Shown: positions 6,685 through 14,757 of the stretch, piece by piece
How the letters are laid out: every line of letters begins with the position of its first letter
Position numbering within the stretch: position 1 is the stretch's first letter
Source: Flavonifractor sp. An306
GTDB taxonomy: Bacteria > Bacillota > Clostridia > Oscillospirales > Oscillospiraceae
Direction of reading: 5' to 3'
Assembly (NCBI RefSeq): GCF_002159455.1
Contig: NZ_NFIQ01000030.1
Coordinates: 1-43,782 of the forward strand
DNA length: 43,782 bases
The notes under the pieces: generated by a model
The model's input: the letters and a program-made list of their open reading frames with translations, nothing else
Told to the model about the DNA's origin: nothing
The model's database searches: none
Made by a program: the position numbers and the translations under genes

Positions 6685-8322
6685 TTACTGCGTAATCTGG
6701 GCCTCCACCAACCTGCCCCGGCAGTACCGCTCCCGCAGCACCGGCTTCTCGATTTTGCCGGTGGGGTTGCGGGGCACCTGGTCGAAAATGATCCGGCGGG
6801 GCCGCTTGTACCGGGGCAGCTCCTGGCAGAAGGCCCGCACCTCCTCCTCCGTGCAGGAGACCCCCTCCTTGAGTTCCACAATGGCGGCGGCGATCTCGCC
6901 CAGCCGGTGGTCGGGCAGGCCGATCACCGCCACGTCCTTCACCTTGTCAAACTTGCGCAAAAAGTCCTCGATCTGCACCGGGTACAGGTTCTCGCCGCCG
7001 GAGATAATCACGTCCTTCTTCCGGTCCACCAGATAGATGAAGCCCTCCGGGTCCACCTCCGCCATATCGCCGGTGTACAGCCACTCTCCCTTGAGCACCT
7101 GCTCGGTGGCCTCCGGGTTTTTGTAGTAACACTGCATCACGCCGGGGCCGCTGACCGCCAGCTCTCCCACCTGGCCCTGGGGCACCTCGTTGCCCTGCTC
7201 GTCCACCACCTTGGCCTGCCACAGGTAGCCCGGCTTGCCGATGGCCCCCACCTTGCGGATGTTTTCCACACCCAGGTGGACGCAGCCCGGTCCGATGGAC
7301 TCGGACAGGCCGTAATTGGTGTCGTACAGGTGGTGGGGGAAGATTTTTTTCCACCGCCGGATCAGGCTGGGGGGCACCGGCTGGGCGCCAATGTGCATCA
7401 GCCGCCACTGGTCCAGCAGGTAGTCGTCCAGCTCCAGAGTTCCGCTGTCGATGGCGTCCAGAATGTCCTGGGCCCAGGGCACCAGCAGCCAGACGATGGT
7501 ACACTTCTCCTCCGTCACCGCCCGCAGGATCCACTGGGGGGACACCCCCCGCAGCAGCACCGCCTTGCCGCCAGTGACCAGGGAGCCGAACCAGTGCATC
7601 TTGGCCCCGGTGTGGTACAGGGGCGGGATGCACAAAAACACGTCCTCATGGGTCTGTCCGTGGTGGCGCTGCTCGGTGAGGCAGGCGGACAGCAGGGCCT
7701 TGTGATTATGCAGGATGGCCTTGGGGAAGCCGGTGGTGCCGGAGGAAAAATAGATGGCCGCCAGATCGCTGAGCTCCAGATGGACCGGCGGATTCTCAAA
7801 GGAGCAGTACATCACCAGCTCCCGGTAGCTCTCGGCAAAGCCGGGCACCTTGTTGCCCACATAGAACCACAGGCGCACCCGGTCCAGCTGGGAGAGGATG
7901 GGCTCCAGCCGGTCGATGAACTCCGGGCCGAACACCAGCGCCTCCACATCCGCCAGATCCAGGCAGTAGGCAATCTCGTCGGAGGAGTAGCGGAAGTTCA
8001 GCGGCACCGCCAGGCAGCCCGCCTTGAGGATGCCAAAGTAGATGGGCAGCCACTCCAGGCAGTTCATCAGCAGGATCCCCACCTTGGTCCCCCGCTTCAC
8101 CCCCCGGCTCAGCAGGAGGTTGGCAAAGCGGTTGGCCTTTTTGTCAAACTGCCCCCAGCTCATCTCCCGGCGGTAGGGCTCGTCGGGGCGGCTGCGCTCA
8201 ATGAGGCTGAACTCCCGCCAGGTGACGGCCCGGTCCCGCTCCTCCGAGGGGTTAATCTCCACCAGCGCCGTCTCGTCCCGGTACAGCCGGGCGTTGCGCT
8301 CCAGAAACTCCGTAATTACCAT
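6685..8322 (-). CDS. AMP-forming acyl-CoA synthetase
   Basis: This 545-residue adenylate-forming enzyme makes acyl-CoA from a carboxylate, ATP and CoA. Visible motifs are the phosphate-binding loop IYFSSGTTGFPKAILHNH, the A5-like YGLSESIG, the hinge region WLYTGDMAEVDPEGFIYLVD with RKKDVIISGGENLYP, and the C-terminal catalytic lysine region NPTGKIEKP. A GGGGAG ribosome-binding site precedes the ATG. It lies directly upstream of the ior operon on the same strand, with a promoter and terminator between them, so it is a neighbour rather than a clear operon member. Its substrate is unknown; a fatty, aromatic or other carboxylic acid are all possible. It is a different subfamily from the PaaK-like ligase, which is about 110 residues shorter. 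Confidence 0.9.
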   Translation of the reverse strand: MVITEFLERNARLYRDETALVEINPSEERDRAVTWREFSLIERSRPDEPYRREMSWGQFDKKANRFANLLLSRGVKRGTKVGILLMNCLEWLPIYFGILKAGCLAVPLNFRYSSDEIAYCLDLADVEALVFGPEFIDRLEPILSQLDRVRLWFYVGNKVPGFAESYRELVMYCSFENPPVHLELSDLAAIYFSSGTTGFPKAILHNHKALLSACLTEQRHHGQTHEDVFLCIPPLYHTGAKMHWFGSLVTGGKAVLLRGVSPQWILRAVTEEKCTIVWLLVPWAQDILDAIDSGTLELDDYLLDQWRLMHIGAQPVPPSLIRRWKKIFPHHLYDTNYGLSESIGPGCVHLGVENIRKVGAIGKPGYLWQAKVVDEQGNEVPQGQVGELAVSGPGVMQCYYKNPEATEQVLKGEWLYTGDMAEVDPEGFIYLVDRKKDVIISGGENLYPVQIEDFLRKFDKVKDVAVIGLPDHRLGEIAAAIVELKEGVSCTEEEVRAFCQELPRYKRPRRIIFDQVPRNPTGKIEKPVLRERYCRGRLVEAQITQ

Positions 8323-8384
8323 ATCCCTCTCCCCTTTCCCTCCGGCTCACCGCCGGGGGCAGGCGCGACTGTTTTGCGCCGTCT

Positions 8385-8413
8385 ATTTTATCGCTTTAAA
8401 GGGCCACAGTCAA
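8385..8413 (-). promoter_or_regulatory. Sigma-A promoter of the acyl-CoA synthetase
   Basis: On the minus strand TTGACT (8408-8413) and TAAAAT (8385-8390) are 17 bases apart, giving a leader of about 55-60 bases. It faces away from the antiporter promoter at 8526-8554. Confidence 0.78.
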
Positions 8414-8525
8414 GAGTCTCCCAGGATGGCCTTATTCTGGAATTTTTGGGCACCGCTCTTGCCAAATCCCTTTGTTTCGCCATAATTTTGGCTGTCCGCC
8501 GTTGAATTTCTATCCAGGTTAACCG

Positions 8526-8554
8526 TTGACTTTCGGTTGAAATCGAAATACTAT
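8526..8554 (+). promoter_or_regulatory. Sigma-A promoter of the antiporter
   Basis: TTGACT (8526-8531) and TACTAT (8549-8554) are 17 bases apart. The predicted start near 8561 lies inside the longest possible ORF, which rules out an upstream TTG start at 8537 and supports the GTG at 8597. Confidence 0.7.
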
Positions 8555-8596
8555 TTACAATACGTTTTTACCCTGTCCACAAAAAGAGTGTTTGTT

Positions 8597-9889
8597 GTGA
8601 GCTATCATTACCTGTTTGAGCTGGCTTTGATTTTGCTGAGCACCAAGGTACTGGGCATCATCACCAAGCGGTTTGCCCTGCCCCAGGTGGTGGGCGCGCT
8701 GCTGGCCGGCCTGATCATGGGCCCCGCCATGCTGAACATTCTGCAGGAGACCGACCTGATGGACCAGCTGGCCGAGCTGGGGGTCATCGTGCTGATGTTC
8801 AACGCCGGGCTGGAGACCGACCTGGGGGAGCTGAAAAAGGCCGGAAAATCCGCCTTTATCATTGCCCTTATCGGCGTGCTGGTGCCTCTGGCCGGCGGCT
8901 TTGTCCTGGCCGGCTTCTTCAACCAGGGGCCGGACACTATGCTGCAGAACTGCTTTATCGGCGTGATCCTCACCGCCACCTCGGTGAGCATCACGGTGGA
9001 AACCCTGAAGGAGATCGGCAAGCTGTCCACCCGCTCGGGCAACGCCATTCTGGGGGCCGCCATCATCGACGACGTGCTGGGCATCGTGGCCCTCACCATC
9101 ATCACCAGCCTGTCGGGCACCGGAACCAGCCTGGTGCTGGTGCTGGTGAAGATCGCCGCCTTCTTCGCCGTCAGCGTGGTGGCCTGGATGCTGCTCCACC
9201 GGGCGGCAGAGTGGTGGTTCAAGCGCTATAACCGGGACAAGCGCCGCTTTGTGGTCATCTCCTTCGCCTTCTGCCTGCTGTACGCCTACGTGGCGGAGGC
9301 CTTCTTCGGCGTGGCCGATATCACCGGAGCCTACATCGCCGGACTGATCTTCGCCAAGACCCCCCGTGCAACCTACCTGCAGGACCGGTTCGACACCCTC
9401 TCCTACACCCTGCTCTCCCCGGTCTTTTTCGCCAGCCTGGGCCTGAAGGTGGTCTTGCCCCAGATGAGCATGGCCATCATTCTCTTCTCCGTTCTGCTCA
9501 TTGTGTGGGCGGTGGCCTCCAAGGTCATCGGCTGCGGACTGGGCGCCAGACTGTGCGGCTACTCCGGACAGGACTCCCTGCGCATCGGCGTGGGGATGAT
9601 CTCCCGTGGCGAGGTGGCCCTGATCGTGGCCAACAACGGCATCGCCGTGGGCCTGATGAAGGAGGAATTTTTCGGGCCGGTGGTGCTGATGGTCATTGCC
9701 ACCACCATTCTCACCCCCATCCTGCTGAAGCTGGTCTACCGCGGCAAGGAGAAGGACTACAGCGACCTGCAGGAGAGCGAGCTGGTCAACCGCTACGAGG
9801 ACGCCGAGGCCTTCGGCATGGCCTCCCAGGCCCTGCTGGAGGACCACGAGCGGCTGCTCCACAGCAGCCAGGAAGCTCACAAGTCCTGA
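8597..9889 (+). CDS. Cation:proton antiporter of the CPA2 family
   Basis: This integral membrane protein of about 430 residues has roughly 12 hydrophobic segments and exchanges Na+ or K+ for protons. It belongs with the KefB/GerN/NapA-type antiporters: the paired acidic motif AAIIDDVLGI lies in the middle of the membrane domain, preceded by TATSVSITVETLKEIG. It ends soon after the membrane domain with an acidic tail and lacks the TrkA-N nucleotide-binding domain of KefB/KefC. The GTG start is chosen because the promoter overlaps the alternative TTG; its ribosome-binding site (AAAAAGAG) is weak. It is a single-gene unit ended by a terminator. The ion transported cannot be told from sequence. 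Confidence 0.88.
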   Translation: MSYHYLFELALILLSTKVLGIITKRFALPQVVGALLAGLIMGPAMLNILQETDLMDQLAELGVIVLMFNAGLETDLGELKKAGKSAFIIALIGVLVPLAGGFVLAGFFNQGPDTMLQNCFIGVILTATSVSITVETLKEIGKLSTRSGNAILGAAIIDDVLGIVALTIITSLSGTGTSLVLVLVKIAAFFAVSVVAWMLLHRAAEWWFKRYNRDKRRFVVISFAFCLLYAYVAEAFFGVADITGAYIAGLIFAKTPRATYLQDRFDTLSYTLLSPVFFASLGLKVVLPQMSMAIILFSVLLIVWAVASKVIGCGLGARLCGYSGQDSLRIGVGMISRGEVALIVANNGIAVGLMKEEFFGPVVLMVIATTILTPILLKLVYRGKEKDYSDLQESELVNRYEDAEAFGMASQALLEDHERLLHSSQEAHKS

Positions 9890-9902
9890 ATACATAAAAA
9901 CC

Positions 9903-9937
9903 GGCACCCCATTTGTCCGCGCAATGGGGTGCCTTTT
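9903..9937 (+). terminator. Terminator after the antiporter
   Basis: An 11-bp perfect stem with a 9-base loop is followed by TTTT. It ends immediately before the ribosome-binding site (AAAAGGAGGGGG) of the next gene, so the next gene is probably fed by read-through or by a promoter that was not recognised. Confidence 0.85.
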
Positions 9938-9955
9938 CAAAAGGAGGGGGTCACT

Positions 9956-10639
9956 ATGTACTCTCTGGAGGCATTTGGCTGCGTGCTTTTTATTGCTCTG
10001 GGCGCTGGCATCCTGACGGACCAGACAGTATCAGGCCGGCAGGCGGATGAACCAGCCGTTAAAAGGAGCAAGCTCCTGCTGTGTGCGGCTTTCTCCCTGT
10101 GCTTTCTCTGGCCGGTTCTCCATATAAGCATGTATCTGATCGCTCCGGGCCATGCGTTCCTGCTTGGGACATGGGGAACGGGACCGGTTTTTCAGTGCCT
10201 GTTCAACGATCTGGCCTTCATCAGCGGCACGTTGCTGGCCGTATTGCATTATCGCCTGGGCAGCGAGCACAAGCCGAGCGACCGTGTTTTTCTCGGCCTC
10301 ACCGTTTTTGGGCTGGCGGTATTGCTGCTCCTCTCCAATCTGTTCTGTCTGTTTTGGGACAACGGAGACTGCAACCACAGCTTTACATCCCCGGACGGCG
10401 CGCACACCATTGTGGTACACGAGCGCAGCGTTCTTCTGGCCGGTTCGGTAAGCGTGTATGAGCGGGTCCATCCGCTGGTGGTGCGCCTGCGGGCCAGCGA
10501 AATCACGGACGACGGCTACAAGCCCATTGAAGCGGGCGATTACGCCGTGACCTGGCATACCGACAGCGTGACCGTCTCCTTCGGCGACGGAGCGGGCGAG
10601 CAAAAAAGCTGCACCCTGTCCTTTGTCCCGGAGGCATAG
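9956..10639 (+). CDS. Unrecognised membrane protein with four hydrophobic segments and a C-terminal soluble domain
   Basis: I do not recognise this 227-residue protein. It has four hydrophobic stretches, at about residues 4-21, 40-63, 82-100 and 108-130. A C-terminal domain of about 95 residues follows, rich in beta-like alternation, and begins HSFTSPDGAHTIVVHERS. That SPDG-HTIVV pattern followed by LLAGSVSVYER resembles the exported domain of small clostridial proteins, but no function can be assigned. The ATG at 9956 has a very strong ribosome-binding site (AAGGAGGGGG); nine open codons further upstream lie inside the terminator and were excluded. It sits between an antiporter and TspO without an obvious link to either. 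Confidence 0.75.
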   Translation: MYSLEAFGCVLFIALGAGILTDQTVSGRQADEPAVKRSKLLLCAAFSLCFLWPVLHISMYLIAPGHAFLLGTWGTGPVFQCLFNDLAFISGTLLAVLHYRLGSEHKPSDRVFLGLTVFGLAVLLLLSNLFCLFWDNGDCNHSFTSPDGAHTIVVHERSVLLAGSVSVYERVHPLVVRLRASEITDDGYKPIEAGDYAVTWHTDSVTVSFGDGAGEQKSCTLSFVPEA

Positions 10640-10719
10640 CCCGCCGCCAGGTCTGTCCCCTGGATCTGTCACGTATGACCGGCCGGCGGAGTGCATAAGC
10701 TAGCCCCGGGTGATGCAGC

Positions 10720-11193
10720 GTGAAAACAAAGCCATGGAAAGTTTATGCTCTGAGTATTCTGGCGGTTGAGGCGGTGGGCGGCCTCTCCGGCTGGCTGACC
10801 CAGCAGGGGGCGGACCTCTACGCCAAAACCACCGCAAAGCCGCCCCTCTCCCCGCCCAGCGTGGTGTTCCCCGTGGTGTGGAGCGCCCTGTTCGCCCTGA
10901 TGGGGGTGGGGGCGGCCCGGGTATGGCTGACGCCCCCTTCCCCCGCCCGGACCCGGGCTCTGACCGTGTTCGGCGTGCAGCTGGCCTTCAACTTCTGCTG
11001 GAGCCTCATCTTCTTCAACGCCCAGGCCTACGGCTTCGCACTGGTGTGGCTGGCCGCCCTGTGGGGGCTGATACTGGCCATGCTCCTGCTCTTCCGGGCC
11101 TGCGACAAGCCGGCCGCCTGGCTGCAGCTGCCCTATCTGCTGTGGGTCAGCTTCGCGGCCTATCTCAACTTCGGCGTATGGGCCCTCAACTGA
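10720..11193 (+). CDS. tspO: TspO/MBR family membrane protein
   Basis: This 157-residue protein has the five hydrophobic helices of the tryptophan-rich sensory protein/peripheral benzodiazepine receptor family. Family marks are KPPLSPPSVVFPVVWSALF near residue 40, AFNFCWSLIFF near 90 and the conserved closing region WVSFAAYLNFGVWALN. TspO proteins bind porphyrins and are tied to tetrapyrrole and oxidative stress responses; the role in strict anaerobes is unclear. The GTG start is used because it begins the family-like N-terminus, but its ribosome-binding site is poor. No promoter or terminator was found in the 80-base gap upstream. Confidence 0.88.
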   Translation: MKTKPWKVYALSILAVEAVGGLSGWLTQQGADLYAKTTAKPPLSPPSVVFPVVWSALFALMGVGAARVWLTPPSPARTRALTVFGVQLAFNFCWSLIFFNAQAYGFALVWLAALWGLILAMLLLFRACDKPAAWLQLPYLLWVSFAAYLNFGVWALN

Positions 11194-11228
11194 GGGCCCG
11201 CCGCCAAAGAAAATATTTTCATTTTTCA

Positions 11229-11257
11229 TTGACAAGACCGGGGAAGTGTTGTATAAT
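11229..11257 (+). promoter_or_regulatory. Perfect consensus promoter of the tRNA-Ser pair
   Basis: TTGACA (11229-11234) and TATAAT (11252-11257) are 17 bases apart, an exact sigma-A consensus. The predicted start near 11264 is about 24 bases before the first tRNA, and the upstream region is A/T-rich like an UP element. Confidence 0.93.
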
Positions 11258-11287
11258 TTCTTTTGTATTTGGCCGGAGCCCGGACTT

Positions 11288-11375
11288 GGAGAGATGTCCG
11301 AGTGGTTGAAGGAACCGGTCTTGAAAACCGGCGATGTGCAAGCATCCGTGGGTTCGAATCCCACTCTCTCCGCCA
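11288..11375 (+). tRNA. tRNA-Ser (anticodon UGA)
   Basis: The acceptor stem GGAGAGA pairs with TCTCTCC, followed by discriminator G and an encoded CCA. The anticodon stem CCGGT/ACCGG carries a CTTGAAA loop with anticodon TGA at 11322-11324. The long variable arm and TTCGAATC T-loop region are as expected for a class II serine tRNA, which reads UCN codons. Confidence 0.97.
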
Positions 11376-11414
11376 TTTTTATATTGCGCTTTGATTCGGC
11401 AGCGTATTCTGTAT

Positions 11415-11505
11415 GCAGAAGTACCCAAGTGGCCGAAGGGGCTCCCCTGCTAAGGGAGTAGGCGGGTTAAACCGTGCGAGGGTTCAAATCCCTCCTTCTG
11501 CGCCA
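11415..11505 (+). tRNA. tRNA-Ser (anticodon GCU)
   Basis: The acceptor stem GCAGAAG pairs with CTTCTGC, with discriminator G and an encoded CCA. The anticodon loop CTGCTAA, in a CTCCC/GGGAG stem, has anticodon GCT at 11449-11451, which reads AGC and AGU. A long variable arm and TTCAAATC T-loop confirm a serine tRNA. It is cotranscribed with the UGA isoacceptor 39 bases upstream. Confidence 0.97.
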
Positions 11506-11546
11506 AGACCGTGAGATCTGTTGTTCAGCTCTCACGGTCTTTTTTT
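11506..11546 (+). terminator. Terminator of the tRNA operon
   Basis: A perfect 11-bp stem (AGACCGTGAGA with TCTCACGGTCT) is followed by a run of T residues. It starts directly after the encoded CCA of the second tRNA. Confidence 0.95.
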
Positions 11547-11584
11547 ACATTTGCAAAATTCCCAGTTGATATTGTTTCCGGTAA

Positions 11585-11613
11585 TTGAAAAATGTTCCGT
11601 CCCGTGGTACTCT
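11585..11613 (+). promoter_or_regulatory. Candidate promoter for the cyclic-di-GMP genes
   Basis: TTGAAA (11585-11590) and TACTCT (11608-11613) are 17 bases apart, giving a leader of about 45 bases before the ATG at 11667. Confidence 0.5.
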
Positions 11614-11666
11614 TTAGGTACAGGAAATAAATGCATGTCCGCATAGAAAAGATGAGGTGCCTGTCT

Positions 11667-14600
11667 ATGGACAACATATGGGAGTTCTTTGAAGATCTGG
11701 ACGAAATGGTGTACGTGTCAGATGTGCAGACCTATGAGCTTGTGTTCATGAACCGGCATCTGCGCAATGCGCTTGGCTATACGTCCCACAGCGACTATGT
11801 GGGACAGCCCTGCTATGCGGTTTTACAGGGGCGGGGTTCACCCTGCGATTTCTGCACCAACCAGAACCTGGAGGTGGGAAAATTCCTCTCCTGGACCCAC
11901 AAAAACCCGGTTCTGGGCAAGCGCTTTCTGGTGAAGGACGGCTCCTTTTTCCACAATGGCCGGCAGTACCGGATGGAGATCGCCATCGACGTGGACGCCG
12001 ACGTGGTGTGCAGAACACCCTATTATTACGCCCGCAGCGAGACCATTTTGAACGAGTGCCTGCAGCAGATCTTCTCCAGCGCCACGCCGGAGGGCCCCAT
12101 TCACAATATGCTGTCCTATCTGGGCACCACCTTCTCCTGCGACCGGGCCTATATTTTTGAACAGCAGGACGAGTTTGTGGTGAAAAACACCTATGAGTGG
12201 TGTGCGGAAAATGTCTCTCCCCAAAAGGCGGTGCTGCAGAGCGTGCCCCTGTCCGCCATCGACTGGTGGATGCCTCCCTTTGAAAGGAACGAGGTCATCG
12301 TCATCGACCAGCTGGAGGAGATCCGTGCCAAACATCCGGAGGCCTACGCTATCCTGAAGCCCCAGGACATCACCTCCCTGGCCGCCGGTCCCATCAAGGT
12401 GGACGGCCAGGTGATTGGTTTTCTGGGGGTGGACAACCCCAACGAGCAGATGATGAGCCTGGTGACCCCCCTGCTCAACGTGATCGGGTATTTTACCACC
12501 TCCCTGCTGAAGCGTCGGGATCTGCTGCGCCGCCTTCACGAGCTGAGCTATTACGACCAGATGACCGGGGCCCTCAACCGCAACGCTCTGGTTGAGCGCT
12601 ACGGAACCCTGAACGCGCAGTCCATCGGCGTGCTCAACTGCGACATCACCGGCCTGAAGCGGATCAACGACGCCCAGGGCCATGAGGCGGGCGACCGGCT
12701 GATCTGCCGCTGTTATAATCTGATCCGGGACACGCTGCGCGACTGTATGATCTTCCGCAGCGGCGGCGATGAGTTTACCGTGGTATACTCCAACTGCCCG
12801 GAGGATGTCTTTCACGACCATGTCTCCGCGCTGCAAAACCAGCTGCGGAATCACCAGCTCAGCCTCTCCGTCGGGTACGTCTGGTCGGACCAGCAGCCGC
12901 TGATGCTGGAAAAGCTGGTCAGTCAGGCCGGTCAGGCCATGTACCAGAACAAGCGGGCCTATTATGACAAAAACCACGCCCTGCCCGGCGCGAAGCACAG
13001 AGATCAGCTCTCTGACCTGCCGACCCCCGCCTTCCGGTCCGACGGCCCCTTCCAGGATTTCTTGAACATCGCCTACTGCGATACGGAGGCCCTGTTCCAG
13101 TCCATCGCCCAGGACAATGCCTCCAGCTATTTCTATTTCGGCGACATGCAGCGGGATATCTTTTACATCTCAGACAATATGCGGGACGACTTTGGATTCC
13201 AGGACAATGTGGTCCCCGGGCTGCTGAAGCTGTGGGCCAAGCGCATCAGCACGCCGGAATTCCAGGACCTGTTCTGGCAGGATATCTCCGGGATGCTGCG
13301 GGAAAAGCGCACCCTCCACGATTTGAGCTACCGGGTGCGGGACATCCATGGCAACAACCAGTGGATCCGCTGCTACGGTATGCTGAAGTGGGATCAGGAG
13401 AAAACCACACCCCTGTTCTTCTCCGGCCGGGTCACCCATCAGGACGTCAGCTTCGTCATCGACCCCATCAGCAACCTGCCCCGGGAACACACCGCCTACC
13501 GCCATCTGGCCGATCAGAACACCAACGGGGAAAAATCCCTGGTCATCGGCTTCAGCCTCAATGGTATCACCGAGGTCAACAGCACCAAGGGCCGGTCCTA
13601 CGGCGACCGCCTGCTGAAAAAAGTGGTGGACAGCCTGATGGAAAATCTGTCCTGGAAAATGTACTTCTACCGTCTGGAGGGCATGCGGTGCATGGCCATC
13701 GTCCACCCCATCGTCTTTCAGAGCGAAACGAAAGAGAGCCTTGTGGAACAGCTGCGGAGTATCATCAGGGACTGCTATGAATCCATGGGCATCTCCATCC
13801 AGAACACCTGCTCCTTCGGTCTGATGGAATACCCCTGCCATGACTTCACGCCGGAGGACCTGGTGGACAACCTGATCTCCCTCATCCGGGTGGCCAGGCA
13901 GGAGGTCAAGGATCAGTATGTGGAATACTCCGCCCAGAGCATCCAGCAGATCAAGCAGATGTCCAATATGGCCCTGGCCCTCTGTCAGGACGTAACCCAT
14001 GGCATGCAGCATTTCCGCATCGTCATCCAGCCCGTGGTGGCCGCCGGGGACGGAACGGCCATCGGCGGCGAGGTGCTGCTGCGCTGGACCTTTGAGGGCC
14101 GGGACGTCTCCCCCGGAATCTTCATCCCCATTTTGGAGAAGGAGAACATGATCCATCTGGCGGGCCGGTGGGTCTTTGAGCAGGCGGCCTGTACCTGCGC
14201 CCGGCTCCACGCCTATGATCCGGCCTTCTATCTCACCTTTAACGTCAGCCTGCTCCAGCTCTCTGACAGCGGATTTTTGCCCTTCATGCGGGATGTCCTG
14301 GAAAAATACCAGCTGGCCGGCTCCAGCCTGGTGGCCGAGCTGACCGAGAGCTGCCTGGATGAGCAGCCCAAAAAGCTGGAGGAGTTTGTGGCAGAATGCC
14401 AGAAAATGGGGCTGTATATTGCCCTGGATGACTTTGGCAGCGGCTATTCCTCTTTGCGGATGCTGCTGCAATATCCCTCCAGCATCATCAAGCTGGACAA
14501 GTCCCTGGTTCAGGAGGTAACCGAATCCGACGAAAAAATGAATTTCATCCGGAGTATCGTCTATGCCTGCCACCAGTTCGGCAAGGCGGTATGTATGGAG

Positions 14601-14738
14601 GGCGTGGAGGACGCCGACCAGAACTCCATCATCCTGGACACCGGCTGCGATATGATCCAGGGCTACTATTACTATCGCCCCATGGAGGTCCATGACGTGT
14701 ATCAGTTGGTCAGCGAAAGCCATCAGAACATAGAATAG
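11667..14738 (+). CDS. PAS-GAF-GGDEF-PAS-(GGDEF)-EAL cyclic-di-GMP protein
   Basis: This large soluble protein of 1023 residues makes and/or degrades cyclic di-GMP. Domains in order, approximate: PAS-like 10-115; GAF-like 130-290; GGDEF 300-440 with intact SGGDEF (365-370) and substrate region CDITGLKRIND; a second PAS 470-600; a degenerate GGDEF 610-750 in which the signature reads RLEGMRC; and EAL about 783-1015. The EAL part keeps the metal and catalytic residues (GEVLLRW, FNVSLLQL, ELTES, LDDFGSGYSSL, IKLDKS, MEGVEDADQ, QGYYYYRPM), so phosphodiesterase activity is likely. The first GGDEF has the residues for cyclase activity. No membrane segment is seen. The ATG at 11667 has GAGGTG about nine bases upstream; 12 open codons before it were not used. 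The next gene follows after 19 bases. Confidence 0.92.
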   Translation: MDNIWEFFEDLDEMVYVSDVQTYELVFMNRHLRNALGYTSHSDYVGQPCYAVLQGRGSPCDFCTNQNLEVGKFLSWTHKNPVLGKRFLVKDGSFFHNGRQYRMEIAIDVDADVVCRTPYYYARSETILNECLQQIFSSATPEGPIHNMLSYLGTTFSCDRAYIFEQQDEFVVKNTYEWCAENVSPQKAVLQSVPLSAIDWWMPPFERNEVIVIDQLEEIRAKHPEAYAILKPQDITSLAAGPIKVDGQVIGFLGVDNPNEQMMSLVTPLLNVIGYFTTSLLKRRDLLRRLHELSYYDQMTGALNRNALVERYGTLNAQSIGVLNCDITGLKRINDAQGHEAGDRLICRCYNLIRDTLRDCMIFRSGGDEFTVVYSNCPEDVFHDHVSALQNQLRNHQLSLSVGYVWSDQQPLMLEKLVSQAGQAMYQNKRAYYDKNHALPGAKHRDQLSDLPTPAFRSDGPFQDFLNIAYCDTEALFQSIAQDNASSYFYFGDMQRDIFYISDNMRDDFGFQDNVVPGLLKLWAKRISTPEFQDLFWQDISGMLREKRTLHDLSYRVRDIHGNNQWIRCYGMLKWDQEKTTPLFFSGRVTHQDVSFVIDPISNLPREHTAYRHLADQNTNGEKSLVIGFSLNGITEVNSTKGRSYGDRLLKKVVDSLMENLSWKMYFYRLEGMRCMAIVHPIVFQSETKESLVEQLRSIIRDCYESMGISIQNTCSFGLMEYPCHDFTPEDLVDNLISLIRVARQEVKDQYVEYSAQSIQQIKQMSNMALALCQDVTHGMQHFRIVIQPVVAAGDGTAIGGEVLLRWTFEGRDVSPGIFIPILEKENMIHLAGRWVFEQAACTCARLHAYDPAFYLTFNVSLLQLSDSGFLPFMRDVLEKYQLAGSSLVAELTESCLDEQPKKLEEFVAECQKMGLYIALDDFGSGYSSLRMLLQYPSSIIKLDKSLVQEVTESDEKMNFIRSIVYACHQFGKAVCMEGVEDADQNSIILDTGCDMIQGYYYYRPMEVHDVYQLVSESHQNIE

Positions 14739-14757
14739 CATAAGGAGGGGGTCGCCG

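Noticed and set aside
8537-8596. TTG start at 8537 for the antiporter
   Set aside because: The -35/-10 boxes at 8526-8554 overlap it, so the codon would lie upstream of the predicted transcription start. The GTG at 8597 begins right at the first membrane segment.
8597-8602. Antiporter as a full KefB/KefC glutathione-gated K+ system
   Set aside because: It lacks the C-terminal TrkA-N domain and a KefF/KefG-type partner gene.
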